NCBI GenBank assembly: GCA_013388545.1
Contig: JACAFB010000017.1
Coordinates: 1 to 40,417 of the forward strand
Direction of reading: 5' to 3'
DNA from: Ignavibacteriaceae bacterium
GTDB lineage: Bacteria; Bacteroidota; Ignavibacteria; Ignavibacteriales; Ignavibacteriaceae
Length of the DNA stretch: 40,417 nt
The translations under genes and the position numbers were made by a program. The notes beneath the pieces were generated by a model. That model saw only the letters and a list, made by a program, of their open reading frames with translations. It made no database searches and had not been told where the DNA came from. This document shows, one piece after another, positions 1 through 9,685 of the stretch (its first letter is position 1; each line of letters starts with the position of its first letter).

Positions 1-148
1 GCAAACGTCAGAAGCAGGAAGTGAGAGGTAAGAAGTTTAAAACTATATTTTAAGTTCATCTCCATATTTGCCTCAATTAACCTTTTATAACTTAAGCAAT
101 ATTTAAATCAGATTCGAGATAAGTCATCTTTTTACTCATAACGAATTA

Positions 149-2605
149 TTACATAAACAGTTTAAATTCATATCCTTTCCGCTTTAATTCTGAAATTAAA
201 TCATCCAGCTTCAAAAAGAATTTGTCTGTTCGTTCAGGATGAGTACCGATATGAAATAGCATAATATTTCCTTTCAATCCTTTCTTTTCTTCATAGGTCA
301 AAATATTCTGATAAATAACATCGCTTGATTGGTACACTTTACCCATCGAAGGAATTGTGTAATCAGCATTTGAAGTGGTCCCGGGCGTAAAATTGATAAG
401 ATGGATTCCATATTCCTTGCACCATTCGGCGATTTTTCTGTTGTACCATTCAAATGGAGGAAGAAAATATTTTGATTCATCTTTTCGTATGCCTAATGAT
501 TCAAGAGCGAGATAATTTTGTTTCAGATCTTCCAGGAATTGCTCCTTGGTCAGAAGCAGAGAATCCCTGTTAAGCCAATCAGCATAAAGCAGGTGTTTGT
601 CGGAATGAGGTCCGATATAGTGACCATCATTTTTCAGGTCTTTGACAAGATCGGGATATTTTCGAATAAAATCACCCGTTAGAAAAAATGAGGCTTTGAT
701 TTTCTGATCATTCAGAATTCTTTTGATAACCGGTTGACCATCTGCAAATTCATGACCGGAAAAAATCAAATGAATTATTTTACTGGTTGTATCTGTTCTG
801 ATAATTGCACCGTGCGAATATTCTGCAAATGGAAATATCTTTTCTTCCTGGTTTTCAAGTTCAGAAAAATAATATGATAGACTTGCTGTCCCGTCCATTG
901 TCGGTTCATTGGTTGAGTAGTCTCCATAATCATCGTGGTAAACAATGTAGTCGTTCTGGAATTCAGAATATTCATCTGGGTTATGAAGTGTAATTCCAAT
1001 CAGATTATTAAATATTGTTGAATAAACTGGTCCGTCCACAAGTCCGCCATTTAAAGGGTAATTGTATAAATGAGAAAAGGCAGAGTGAGGGTCAGAAGGA
1101 TAATCACCATTTGCGGGAAGACCAACGAGCATAGATGTTCCCCATGGATTGCATCCAAATAACCAATCGAATAAAGCAGCTTCCATCTTCGAATAAGTTG
1201 TGTCGGAAGTTAATTCAAAATAAAGCCTGCATTGAGTAAGCAAAGCTGCAATAAGATTATTTGAACACCAGATAAAAGGTATTCCAGTGAAGAATGGATT
1301 TGATTTGCCACGCTGAAAAACCTTATCGATTCCTTTTCGGAAATATGAAAGAAAGATTTCACTCTCCGGATTATTTTTTTCCTGGGCGAGCCAGTAATGT
1401 CCAAGATTAACAAAAGGATACCACTCATAATGCTTTGCGGTATCAGCACCCATCCATGGTGTAACAGGTTCCTGTTTACCGAAGTTAACAGCGTCGAGAA
1501 GATACTTTTTTTCATTTGTAATCATATAAAGTTGGATAGCAGCAAGTTCCATATCATCAGTATAATTTTCTTCTTCATAAAAATATGGTGCACGGCAGGG
1601 CGCTGTTTGACAAACACCGGGATATTGAATTCCAGCTTCATAAGCGTCTATTGCCTTTTGAAGAAGAAGCAAAGAAAGATCCGGGTAATATTTTGAAAAT
1701 AAAAAACTTGCTAAAGCAAAAGCCGAACTTAATTTCCCGGTAGTTGATGCAAGTCCATTTGAACGGTTTTGATATTTCAAGATTCCCTGTGGTTTCCCTG
1801 TTGCAAAATACACTGGCCTTTCAAGCCCTTTACCATAAGAGATGGAATCATGGTTTGGTAATCGAAAACCAAGATGATCTCTATCGTCAGCAATTTGATT
1901 AAAGATGAAGTTTTTTTTTGGATTCATTTTCATCAACCAATCAATTCCCCATTTTGCTTCATCAAGAATATCAGGAATTCCGTTTTTGCCCTCATCACCA
2001 TTTGATGAATAAAAATCCCTGAAGGCCTGAGGATTTTTCATCCAGGCGAACAGCATCTGGTAAACTGCATTTGCAGAAGTTGTAACATATTGCAAGTAGT
2101 CCGAAGCATCGTGCCAGCCGCCTGTGACATCTATATGCGATGAGTCAAGTTCGGGATAATAGATGATAAATCCATCGTGAGTGTGACAGGAATCTTTTAG
2201 AAAAGGATTATAACCGCATCGCTGCTGTCTCATATAGTTCAGAAGAAAATCAGAAATGCCATCATAAACATCGCTGCTTACCCTGAAAATGGGCGAACGA
2301 ATCCCTTCGCAATCAATAAAGTACGCTCCATCCCTTTTGAAGCCTGAGAAATCAAGCCTGCTAATTGTTTTGAAAGACCAAACATCACAATAATTTATCA
2401 CATTAGTAAAAGTATCAACCGCACTTTCGGTTAATGCATCTTTGAGAATAAATTTTGCAGGATGAATTTCTTGCTTGCTCAGAAGCACTGCTGTTTTTAT
2501 TGAATTCTGCTGATACCCAAGCTGATTTATTCTTATCCAGGAATCAATTTGCTGAGCAAATAATGAAGAAGTGAAAAACATTAAGTGAACTATAATCTTT
2601 TTCAT
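149..2605 (-). CDS. Exported GH9 glycoside hydrolase fused to NodB-type polysaccharide deacetylase domain
   Basis: This is a secreted two-domain carbohydrate enzyme of 818 residues. A signal peptide (MKKIIVHLMFFTSSLFAQQ) is followed by a cellulase N-terminal Ig-like domain (about 22-105, INQLGYQQNS). The GH9 catalytic barrel spans about 110-590. It carries the GGWHDASDY motif (D166 and D169, nucleophile/base pair of the family) and a late Glu in STNEPT (E567, the expected acid). From about 610 a NodB/CE4-like domain follows, with HSDKH (H667, H671) and an LPPFEW motif. Its first metal-site motif reads FSGHEFADG, with His618 where an Asp is expected. The reading frame extends upstream to a TTG, but the ATG at 2605 directly precedes a good signal peptide and is preferred. 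GH9 members cleave beta-1,4-glucans; the substrate here is not shown by the sequence. It is divergent from the OmpA gene and appears monocistronic. Confidence 0.88.
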   Translation of the reverse strand: MKKIIVHLMFFTSSLFAQQIDSWIRINQLGYQQNSIKTAVLLSKQEIHPAKFILKDALTESAVDTFTNVINYCDVWSFKTISRLDFSGFKRDGAYFIDCEGIRSPIFRVSSDVYDGISDFLLNYMRQQRCGYNPFLKDSCHTHDGFIIYYPELDSSHIDVTGGWHDASDYLQYVTTSANAVYQMLFAWMKNPQAFRDFYSSNGDEGKNGIPDILDEAKWGIDWLMKMNPKKNFIFNQIADDRDHLGFRLPNHDSISYGKGLERPVYFATGKPQGILKYQNRSNGLASTTGKLSSAFALASFLFSKYYPDLSLLLLQKAIDAYEAGIQYPGVCQTAPCRAPYFYEEENYTDDMELAAIQLYMITNEKKYLLDAVNFGKQEPVTPWMGADTAKHYEWYPFVNLGHYWLAQEKNNPESEIFLSYFRKGIDKVFQRGKSNPFFTGIPFIWCSNNLIAALLTQCRLYFELTSDTTYSKMEAALFDWLFGCNPWGTSMLVGLPANGDYPSDPHSAFSHLYNYPLNGGLVDGPVYSTIFNNLIGITLHNPDEYSEFQNDYIVYHDDYGDYSTNEPTMDGTASLSYYFSELENQEEKIFPFAEYSHGAIIRTDTTSKIIHLIFSGHEFADGQPVIKRILNDQKIKASFFLTGDFIRKYPDLVKDLKNDGHYIGPHSDKHLLYADWLNRDSLLLTKEQFLEDLKQNYLALESLGIRKDESKYFLPPFEWYNRKIAEWCKEYGIHLINFTPGTTSNADYTIPSMGKVYQSSDVIYQNILTYEEKKGLKGNIMLFHIGTHPERTDKFFLKLDDLISELKRKGYEFKLFM

Positions 2606-2797
2606 AAGCAATTTCTCAAATTGTCTGTTCAAAAATAAGATATGTTAATGACTGATTTATCTCTTTAAGTTTGAGGAGGCTTGAATACACATTAAGCAAT
2701 TCAAAATCCTATTTATAGAGTTATAAAGTCTAATTGGCTAATACATCAAATAACATTAAATTAGAAATAATCTTATTAACTAATTACCATCTTAACT

Positions 2798-4267
2798 ATG
2801 AAGACACAAATCATCATTTTAACATTTTTGCTATTTTTTTCTACCTCAGCTTTACCCCAAAAAGGACCGGGAAAGTTATATAATCCCTTTTCCGGAACAT
2901 TCACTCTTACAATTGAAGGTGGCCCGACAATGGAATTATCCGATTATTCCGGGATTGGAATTGATTATTTCGGTAAAGCCGGTCTTGAATATTTTTTCAA
3001 CGCATACTCAAAGAGCAACTTAGGCATAAGACTATTTGGAGGAGCAGGTTTTCTTTCAGGCAAAGATGAGAATCAGCCGGTTACAAAATACAGAACCAAG
3101 TTTTCATACATTGGAGGCGGAATTGTTTACATTCTTGAATTGTCACCAAATGTTTTTCCATATCTTTTTGCAGGAGCTTCATATCTGTGGTTCGATCCAA
3201 GAGGAGAGAATGACGTGCTTCTGCCCAATAATTTAGCAGGGCTTTATAAGAAAAGAGAAATCAATTATAACGGTGAGCTGGGATTCAGATTCCTGCTGAC
3301 AGATAATCTCTCATTTAACTTAAACGCAGGTGTACAGATAAGTCCTAACGATCGTCTTGATGATATCACTGCCGGAACAAGCAATGATATGTTTCTGACA
3401 GCCGGCGCTGGATTTACGTTTTCTTTCTTTTCTGAAATGGATTCGGACGGGGACGGAATCGTTGACTCAAAAGATAATTGCACTAATACACCCAAAGGTT
3501 TAATTGTTGATGAATTTGGCTGCCCGATAGACAGCGATAAAGATGGAGTTTCCGATTACCTTGACAGATGCCCCGGAACGCCGAGAGATGTAAAAGTCAA
3601 TTCCGACGGGTGTCCGCAAAATTCTGACGGCGATAATGTTCCTGATTATCTTGATTTGTGCCCTGATACTCCGGGAGGAATTCCTGTTGACGAATTTGGG
3701 TGCCCTTATGATCTTGATGCCGATGGAGTACCAGATTACCTCGACCGCTGCTCCGGAACACCTTATAATGTGCAGGTAGACCAAAACGGATGCCCGGTTG
3801 ATTCTGATAAAGATGGAGTTCCTGATCATCTGGATTTATGCCCGGATACCCCGGCAGGAGCCTATGTTGACAGCGATGGCTGTGAAATAATTGAGGAAGA
3901 ACCGGCAATTGAGCAGGAAGTAATTAAAGAAGTTACTTTAAGTTCAAGCACATCTTTTGGATTTAACAGTGCAACTTTATTACCAGGTGCTTTTGCTGAG
4001 CTGGACAAACTTGTTGCCATAATGAAAGAGCAGCCGGTTTCCAGATGGAGAATTGAAGGCCATACAGACAATGTTGGCTCGGACGCAAGCAATAAAAAGC
4101 TTTCACTTATGAGAGCAGAATCGGTACTCAACTATTTTGTAAGTAAGGGAATTTCAAAAAACCGCTTCGAAGTAGTGGGGCTTGGAAAGGAATTTCCGGT
4201 CGCGGATAATAAAACCGAAGAAGGCAGGTCAAAAAACAGAAGAGTTCGTATACTAAAGATTAACTAA
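2798..4267 (+). CDS. OmpA-family outer membrane protein with thrombospondin type 3 repeats
   Basis: This outer-membrane protein of 489 residues is predicted to link the outer membrane to peptidoglycan. A signal peptide (MKTQIIILTFLLFFSTSALPQ) precedes a beta-rich region of about 190 residues with alternating aromatic strands, likely an 8-stranded barrel. Five TSP3-type calcium-binding repeats follow (about 213-362), each with the pattern DxDxDGxxDxxDxCxxTP and a following GCP. The C-terminal OmpA domain (about 380-489) contains the peptidoglycan-contacting region EGHTDNVGSDASNKKLS and ends GRSKNRRVRILK. This architecture is common in Bacteroidota-type OmpA/OprF proteins. PepT starts about 40 bases downstream with its own ribosome binding site, so co-transcription is possible but the functions are unrelated. 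Confidence 0.92.
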   Translation: MKTQIIILTFLLFFSTSALPQKGPGKLYNPFSGTFTLTIEGGPTMELSDYSGIGIDYFGKAGLEYFFNAYSKSNLGIRLFGGAGFLSGKDENQPVTKYRTKFSYIGGGIVYILELSPNVFPYLFAGASYLWFDPRGENDVLLPNNLAGLYKKREINYNGELGFRFLLTDNLSFNLNAGVQISPNDRLDDITAGTSNDMFLTAGAGFTFSFFSEMDSDGDGIVDSKDNCTNTPKGLIVDEFGCPIDSDKDGVSDYLDRCPGTPRDVKVNSDGCPQNSDGDNVPDYLDLCPDTPGGIPVDEFGCPYDLDADGVPDYLDRCSGTPYNVQVDQNGCPVDSDKDGVPDHLDLCPDTPAGAYVDSDGCEIIEEEPAIEQEVIKEVTLSSSTSFGFNSATLLPGAFAELDKLVAIMKEQPVSRWRIEGHTDNVGSDASNKKLSLMRAESVLNYFVSKGISKNRFEVVGLGKEFPVADNKTEEGRSKNRRVRILKIN

Positions 4268-4299
4268 AAATTATAACCATTAACACTTTCAACTTGAAC

Positions 4300-4304
4300 G
4301 GAGG
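4300..4304 (+). promoter_or_regulatory. Ribosome binding site GGAGG deciding the pepT start
   Basis: GGAGG lies 2 bases before the first ATG (4307) and 5 bases before the second, adjacent ATG (4310). The second spacing is much closer to the normal range, so translation probably begins at 4310. Confidence 0.6.
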
Positions 4305-4309
4305 CAATG

Positions 4310-5557
4310 ATGTTCGATCAAAACTATAAATTCACTTGTGTTGATAGATTCTTAAAATATATAAAATACGATACGCAATCAGATGATGAGTCAAATTCTT
4401 TTCCAAGCACTGAAAAACAAAAAATACTTTCTGCAGAATTAGTTAAAGAACTTCAGGCAATGGGGTTGGCTAACTCTTCAATGGATGAATGGGGATACGT
4501 TATGGCTACAATCCCTTCAAATACAAATAAAGCGGTTCCGCCTATAGGATTTATCGCACACGTTGATACTTCGCCTGCTGTTTCAGGAGCAAATGTTAAT
4601 GCTGTGATCAGAAAAAACTATCAGGGTGGAGATATCCATCTCGAGAACGGAGGATATGTTATCAAAGTAAGTGAGAACCCCGATTTGGAAAATATGATCG
4701 GTTACGACATAATAACAACAGACGGAAACACGTTGCTTGGTGCAGATAATAAATCAGGCATTGCAGAAATAATGGATGCGGCAAATTATCTGCTCACTCA
4801 TCCGGATGTAAAACATGGTGAAATAAAAATATGCTTCACGCCTGATGAAGAAGTAGGAAGAGGAACCGAGAAATTTGATGTAAAGAGATTCGGTGCAAAG
4901 TATGCATATACAGTTGATGGTCAAAGCCGAGGTGAAGTTGAATCAGAAACATTCAGCGCTGATGGTGTAACAATCAAATTCATGGGCAAAAATATTCATC
5001 CCGGGTATGCCAAAGGAATAATGATTAACTCATTAAAAATTGCGGCATCTTTTCTGGAAAGCCTTCCAAAGGATAAATTATCTCCCGAAACAACCGAAGG
5101 CAGGGAAGGATATTTTCATCCCACATCAATAACCGGGAATGAAGAACTGACTACGGTCAAATTCATTATTCGTGATTTTAACACAACTAAACTAAAAGAG
5201 TACGAGGAGATTCTTAAAAAACTTGCTGAAGACGCAGTTGCTAAATTTCCCGGATCAAAATTTCAGTTTGATGTAACCGAGCAATACAGAAATATGAAAG
5301 AAGTACTCGATAAACATCCCCAGGTAACTGAATTTGCAATTGAAGCAATGAAAAACCTTGAGATAAAACCGATTATGCATGCAATCAGAGGCGGAACAGA
5401 TGGCGCAAGATTAAGTTTTATGGGTCTTCCAACACCAAATATTTTTGCCGGGGAACATGCATTTCACTCGCAGCTTGAATGGGTAGCTATTCAGGATATG
5501 GAGATGGCTGTAAAAGTCATTGTTGAAATTGCCCAGATTTGGGAGAGAAAAAGTTAA
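4310..5557 (+). CDS. pepT: Peptidase T (tripeptide aminopeptidase)
   Basis: This is a cytoplasmic M20B zinc aminopeptidase that removes the N-terminal residue from tripeptides. Length (415-416 residues) is normal for PepT. Counting from the upstream ATG at 4307, the two-zinc site is visible: H85 and D87 in AHVDTSP, D147 in LLGADNKSG, E181/E182 in FTPDEEVGRG, D204 in YTVDG, and H387 in AGEHAFHSQLEW. The last aligns with the E. coli metal ligand His. The RGGTDGARLS segment of the family is intact. There is no signal peptide. It lies between ompA-like and U32 genes on the same strand. The tandem ATGATG start is ambiguous; the second ATG fits the GGAGG site better. Confidence 0.95.
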   Translation: MFDQNYKFTCVDRFLKYIKYDTQSDDESNSFPSTEKQKILSAELVKELQAMGLANSSMDEWGYVMATIPSNTNKAVPPIGFIAHVDTSPAVSGANVNAVIRKNYQGGDIHLENGGYVIKVSENPDLENMIGYDIITTDGNTLLGADNKSGIAEIMDAANYLLTHPDVKHGEIKICFTPDEEVGRGTEKFDVKRFGAKYAYTVDGQSRGEVESETFSADGVTIKFMGKNIHPGYAKGIMINSLKIAASFLESLPKDKLSPETTEGREGYFHPTSITGNEELTTVKFIIRDFNTTKLKEYEEILKKLAEDAVAKFPGSKFQFDVTEQYRNMKEVLDKHPQVTEFAIEAMKNLEIKPIMHAIRGGTDGARLSFMGLPTPNIFAGEHAFHSQLEWVAIQDMEMAVKVIVEIAQIWERKS

Positions 5558-5616
5558 TAGAAATATAAGGTTAAGCTGGTGGGGCGCAATAAATATTTAA
5601 TCATTTAATAACTGAT

Positions 5617-6861
5617 ATGAAATTAAAAAATCATAAACCACCAGCTAAACTTCGCAAACCTGAACTGATGGCTCCCGCAGGGGATTGGATAATGCTTCGT
5701 GCAGCAATTAAAGCCGGGGCGGATGCCGTTTACTTCGGTGTTGAAAATTTAAACATGCGATCGAAAGCTAAAAACTTTTCTATCGGAGAGCTGAAGCAAA
5801 TATCGGATTATTGCAAATCGAAAAAAGTAAAAACCTACCTAACACTAAATACAATTATTTTTGAAGACGAATTAGCTGAAGTAGAAAGAATTATTAAAGA
5901 AGCAAAGCGCTCGAAAATTGACAGAATAATCTGCTGGGATTTAGCTGTTGCAGAACTTTGTAATAAAAATAGATTTCCATTTTGTATTTCCACCCAAAGC
6001 TCGGTTTCTAATTCGATTGCAGCTTTAGCATTTAAAAAGCTTGGGGCAGTCAGAATTGTTCTTGCACGCGAGTGTTCTCTTGATGATATCAGAAAGATTA
6101 AAAAACAAACCGATCTTGAAATTGAAGCCTTTATACACGGAGCCATGTGTATTGCTGTCAGCGGCAGATGTTTTATGAGTCATCATTTGTTCGCTCAAAG
6201 TGCAAATCGCGGAGATTGCATTCAACCCTGCCGAAGAGAATATGAAGTTTATGACTCTGCCTCGGGCAAATCAATTTTACTCGGGGACGACTATGTGCTT
6301 TCACCCAAAGATTTGTGTACGATCGAATTTATTGATCAATTAATTGAAGCAGGTATAGATTCCTTTAAAATCGAAGGCAGAAAAAGATCTCCCGAGTATG
6401 TTGCCAAAACGGTTTCGGTTTACAGGAAAGCAATTGATCTTTATTTCAAAAAAAAATTAACCGCTGAAAAAAAGAAAGATTTTCTTAGAGAACTTGAAAC
6501 AGTTTACAATCGTGGATTTTCAACGGGATTTTATTTTGGTAAACCCTCGTCAGAAGATTACGCGGGAGTTGAAGGAAGCAGGTCAACTACCAGGAAAGTT
6601 TATATCGGAAAAGTGCTCAACTATTTTAAAAAGCCAAAGGCTGCACACATTCTCCTTGAATCCGGGAACCTTAAAGTTAATGATCAGATTTTAATCATCG
6701 GCGAAACAACCGGGCTGATTGAAATGAGCTTGAAAGAAATGTTTATAAATGAAAAAAAATCTGATTTTGCAAAAAAGGGTGATGAGGTTACTTTCGTTAC
6801 GCCTGAACTTGTTCGCAGAAATGACCGGATTTATGTTTTAGAAAATACCGAAGTGCAATAA
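5617..6861 (+). CDS. Peptidase U32 family protein (RNA hydroxylation type)
   Basis: This protein of 414 residues has the U32 signature: LMAPAGDW at the N-terminus, then EAFIHGAMCIAVSGRC (E170, H174, C178, C185) and RGDCIQPCRREYEV (C201, C205). Several U32 members (TrhP/YegQ, RlhA) are required for prephenate-dependent hydroxylation of tRNA or 23S rRNA rather than proteolysis, and the four conserved cysteines fit that group. The C-terminal ~80 residues form a small beta domain (KVYIGKVLNYF...), as in YegQ-like proteins. No signal peptide is present, so it is cytoplasmic. Which RNA it acts on cannot be read from the sequence. About 60 bases separate it from pepT and 70 from the zinc-ribbon gene. 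Confidence 0.88.
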   Translation: MKLKNHKPPAKLRKPELMAPAGDWIMLRAAIKAGADAVYFGVENLNMRSKAKNFSIGELKQISDYCKSKKVKTYLTLNTIIFEDELAEVERIIKEAKRSKIDRIICWDLAVAELCNKNRFPFCISTQSSVSNSIAALAFKKLGAVRIVLARECSLDDIRKIKKQTDLEIEAFIHGAMCIAVSGRCFMSHHLFAQSANRGDCIQPCRREYEVYDSASGKSILLGDDYVLSPKDLCTIEFIDQLIEAGIDSFKIEGRKRSPEYVAKTVSVYRKAIDLYFKKKLTAEKKKDFLRELETVYNRGFSTGFYFGKPSSEDYAGVEGSRSTTRKVYIGKVLNYFKKPKAAHILLESGNLKVNDQILIIGETTGLIEMSLKEMFINEKKSDFAKKGDEVTFVTPELVRRNDRIYVLENTEVQ

Positions 6862-6932
6862 ACCTGGCTTTTCGCTTCAATATTGAACTTTTCATAACCT
6901 ATTTAAGTTAAAATTTAGAAACGGAGAAAAAA

Positions 6933-7214
6933 ATGAAATGCCCAGTTTGTGTTGAACCTGAACTTGTCATTGCCGACAGATCAGGCATTGAAATTGATTA
7001 CTGTCCAAAATGCCGGGGTGTATGGCTTGATAGAGGTGAACTGGATAAAATTATTGAAAGAACGAGTGAGTTTAATGATAGAGCGGACAAACCACGTTCT
7101 GACAGCAGACAATATCCAGATCAAAAGTATTACGAAGAAAAAAAATATTACGACGACGATTATTACAAACGAAAGAAAAGAAAATCAATTTTAGGCGAAC
7201 TTTTTGATTTTTAG
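6933..7214 (+). CDS. Small zinc-ribbon (zf-TFIIB type) protein
   Basis: This 93-residue protein has an N-terminal zinc ribbon: C3 and C6 in MKCPVC, C24 and C27 in YCPKCRGVWLDRGELDKI. It matches the bacterial zf-TFIIB family in motif and spacing. The second half is a charged, tyrosine-rich tail (residues about 50-93) with repeated YYE/YYD and a KRKKRKS patch. It is likely disordered and may bind nucleic acid. An ACGGAG ribosome binding site precedes the ATG. Function of the family is not established; metal and nucleic-acid binding is the usual guess. Confidence 0.85.
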   Translation: MKCPVCVEPELVIADRSGIEIDYCPKCRGVWLDRGELDKIIERTSEFNDRADKPRSDSRQYPDQKYYEEKKYYDDDYYKRKKRKSILGELFDF

Positions 7215-7226
7215 CCAACCGGATTG

Positions 7227-7259
7227 AGAGCAGTTGAATAACAAAAATTCTTCTGCTCT
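7227..7259. terminator. Possible bidirectional terminator hairpin between convergent genes
   Basis: AGAGCAG at 7227-7233 can pair with CTGCTCT at 7253-7259 across a 19-base loop. It sits exactly between the convergent zinc-ribbon and pyrophosphatase genes. The stem is short, so support is modest. Confidence 0.4.
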
Positions 7260-7808
7260 TTATCCTTTAACAAGTGTATCTCTCAGGCTGGAATATAAAT
7301 TGACGGAGTCAGAGATAATTTTATAGGCTTCTTCCCTTCCAAGAAATTGATCAATCACAACCTTTTTATGTTCGAGCTTTTTATAGTCTTCAAAGAATCT
7401 TCGGAGTTCGACTATAGTGTGCGGCGGCAGCCCTGATATATCATCAATGTAATTGACTGCCATATCGTTATTAGCAACTGAAATTATTTTATCATCTTCT
7501 TCGTCTTCATCCGTCATGTGCATAACGCCAATAACTTTAGATTCAATGATGCAAAGCGGATCAACGTCGATCGAGCAAATTACAAGTATATCCAAAGGAT
7601 CTTTATCGTCGCAATAAGTTTGAGGAATAAAACCATAGTTCGCCGGATAATGAACAGCAGAATAAAGCACACGATCAAGCATTAACAATCCACTTGCTTT
7701 ATCCAGTTCATATTTACCTTTTGATCCTTTGGGAATTTCAATAATGCTGTTAACAGTGTAAGGAATGTTTTTTCCGGGACTTACACTGTGCCAAGGGTGA
7801 TTTATCAT
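7260..7808 (-). CDS. ppa: Inorganic pyrophosphatase (soluble, family I)
   Basis: This cytoplasmic enzyme hydrolyses pyrophosphate to two phosphates and so pulls biosynthetic reactions forward. At 182 residues it is of normal length for bacterial family I enzymes. The signature DKDPLDIL (D68, D70, D73) is present, as is the upstream [14 protein letters not shown] substrate loop and a [12 protein letters not shown] segment. It begins 14 bases after the stop of the APC permease on the same strand, making it the last gene of a likely three-gene transcript. No clear Shine-Dalgarno sequence is seen, which suggests translational coupling. Confidence 0.95.
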   Translation of the reverse strand: MINHPWHSVSPGKNIPYTVNSIIEIPKGSKGKYELDKASGLLMLDRVLYSAVHYPANYGFIPQTYCDDKDPLDILVICSIDVDPLCIIESKVIGVMHMTDEDEEDDKIISVANNDMAVNYIDDISGLPPHTIVELRRFFEDYKKLEHKKVVIDQFLGREEAYKIISDSVNLYSSLRDTLVKG

Positions 7809-7822
7809 AATAATCTCGACTA

Positions 7823-9649
7823 TTAATTTTTATCAATATAAAACTCAAATCTTGGATACTTTCTCGGAAGCTTCATCAGGTGATAAACCATTACACCAGT
7901 TGACAGCCTGTCGTACCACGAAGATGAGGGCCAGCCGAAATGAATAGCAATCTTTATTTCCGGCGGAATATCATATTCTATTGTTTTTAGTATTCCTTCA
8001 ATCATATCAATAAGACTTGTTCTCGGTGGAATGGCAATCCAGAAATAATTAGCCGGAAGATTATCCGGTTCCTCAAGCCGAGGGGAATACAAACTAACAT
8101 ATATATTATTTTTTTTTGCGGGATCATTCACTATCTCCTCTCTCCATCGCATGAAATGGATATGCACTTTGTCCGCCCCGGCTTCTGAAATTGCAAATAC
8201 AATATCCATTGGTGTCTTGGTAATTTTTCTTGAATCAATTTCGGGCGAACGTGTTTTAGAAATCTTAAGACCGGCTATTACAAAAAATAAAGTAAGTAAA
8301 AACCACAGCAAAGTTCCATAAGGCCTGTGTGAAGCAATATAGATAAAAGTGCTCGACAATATTATAAAAAGAATGAGCGTGCCGAGACGTGAGGTTTTGT
8401 AGGTTAGCTGCTTGGTTCCCTTATTATACCTGTAAATAAGCACTGACAAAATATTTATGCAAAAGCTTGCGACTAATCCTACCGCATACATTTCGGCGAG
8501 AGTTGCCTGGCTTCCACGCGTAATAATAATTAGTATCGAATAAAAAACTGCGTTAATAATGTGAATTCTGTATAGAGATTGTTTTTTATTTACTTTTATA
8601 AGCCACGAATATTCATAACGCTCAGCTACTTTTTCAATCAGTTCACCCGAGGCAACCATAGCAGTATTAACTGCCATCATCAAGGTAAGTGCAGCCAGAA
8701 GACTTATTAGAACACCGAAGTAATTTCCTAAAGTAACTGTTGCGAAAGTCGGTATTAAATCAGTTTCGTGCTTGCTGAGATCAATGTTAGAAGAAAGTGC
8801 CAGCAGTGCAATTAAAGGAGTGACTATTCCTACAGTAACAGCCAGAAAAACGTAAGCTTTCTTGATCTCTCTCCAATCTTTTGTTAAAGAAGCAGTTTGA
8901 AGCACTGATTCAATTCCTGAATATGCAAGAATACAGCTCCCTATGCCTACAATTACATTTGTATAAATAATGTGAATGGGGAAGTCTGTAAAATCAGAAA
9001 CAAAATATTTGTATCCGGTAGAAATAGCAGAAAATGAATGTTCACTTAAATTAGCAAAACCTCCTACGATAAGATTAATTATAATAAAGGTTGCAATTAT
9101 CAGGATCGCAAACGTAAACTTTGCATTTTCTTTTATCTCGATAATATTCAGAAAGGTAATAAACCAGACTATTGCAAAAAGACCTATAAACTTAATCTCA
9201 CCGCTTATATCCAGGAATGAAAGACCGTTTTCGATTGCTGAAACTGTTGAAAGCACAGCAGTTAAAATATAGGTCACCAAAATTGAAGAGATAGCAATAA
9301 AAGATGCGCTTGGTCCAAGCACGAGATAAGAAAATGAGTAAACACCTCCGCCCTTTATGTTGTTTACTTCAAGTATATTTGCTATTTCAACCATTCTTGT
9401 TGAAACGAACCTGATTAGCAGAGATGTTACTGCAATATAAAATATTGCCTTCAAACCTATAAACCTGTAAGCTTCGTAGGGCGCATAGTAAATTGATGTT
9501 AATTCATCCATCAGGGTGATGGTTGCAATTGCAATCCAGGTGAGCCACCATCTCCCATTTGAGAATATGCTTAGAAGATTTTTCTTTCTCAAAGCATAAA
9601 TGAACAATGCAACAAGCGCAAGGTTTATTATTATTGTTAGGATCGTCAT
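7823..9649 (-). CDS. APC-superfamily permease with C-terminal soluble domain
   Basis: This membrane transporter of 608 residues has about 12 hydrophobic segments in residues 1-460. They include [16 protein letters not shown] near TM3 and the IEIKENAKF loop typical of the amino acid-polyamine-organocation fold. The GxG motif of TM1 is not clear, so substrate cannot be named. After the last helix, about 140 residues form a hydrophilic domain ([20 protein letters not shown] to the end) that does not look like membrane protein. It resembles small regulatory alpha/beta domains found on some permeases. The gene lies 36 bases after the antiporter and 14 before ppa, all on the minus strand. Confidence 0.78.
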   Translation of the reverse strand: MTILTIIINLALVALFIYALRKKNLLSIFSNGRWWLTWIAIATITLMDELTSIYYAPYEAYRFIGLKAIFYIAVTSLLIRFVSTRMVEIANILEVNNIKGGGVYSFSYLVLGPSASFIAISSILVTYILTAVLSTVSAIENGLSFLDISGEIKFIGLFAIVWFITFLNIIEIKENAKFTFAILIIATFIIINLIVGGFANLSEHSFSAISTGYKYFVSDFTDFPIHIIYTNVIVGIGSCILAYSGIESVLQTASLTKDWREIKKAYVFLAVTVGIVTPLIALLALSSNIDLSKHETDLIPTFATVTLGNYFGVLISLLAALTLMMAVNTAMVASGELIEKVAERYEYSWLIKVNKKQSLYRIHIINAVFYSILIIITRGSQATLAEMYAVGLVASFCINILSVLIYRYNKGTKQLTYKTSRLGTLILFIILSSTFIYIASHRPYGTLLWFLLTLFFVIAGLKISKTRSPEIDSRKITKTPMDIVFAISEAGADKVHIHFMRWREEIVNDPAKKNNIYVSLYSPRLEEPDNLPANYFWIAIPPRTSLIDMIEGILKTIEYDIPPEIKIAIHFGWPSSSWYDRLSTGVMVYHLMKLPRKYPRFEFYIDKN

Positions 9650-9685
9650 TTGGTTTATCTGACTATTAAATAAATTCTTTTTACA

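Noticed and set aside
1..148. Left-edge stretch before the GH9 gene stop
   Set aside because: I found no convincing frame, hairpin or RNA motif here; it is too short and lacks context.
2666..2673. TAAGTTTG as a promoter -7 element for the OmpA gene
   Set aside because: There is no TTG at the required 19-21 base distance upstream and the leader would be about 120 bases, so the match is too weak to list.
3500..3908. Two open frames of about 100 codons antisense to the TSP3 region
   Set aside because: They mirror the low-complexity Asp-rich TSP3 repeats of the OmpA gene and show the same periodicity; they are shadows.
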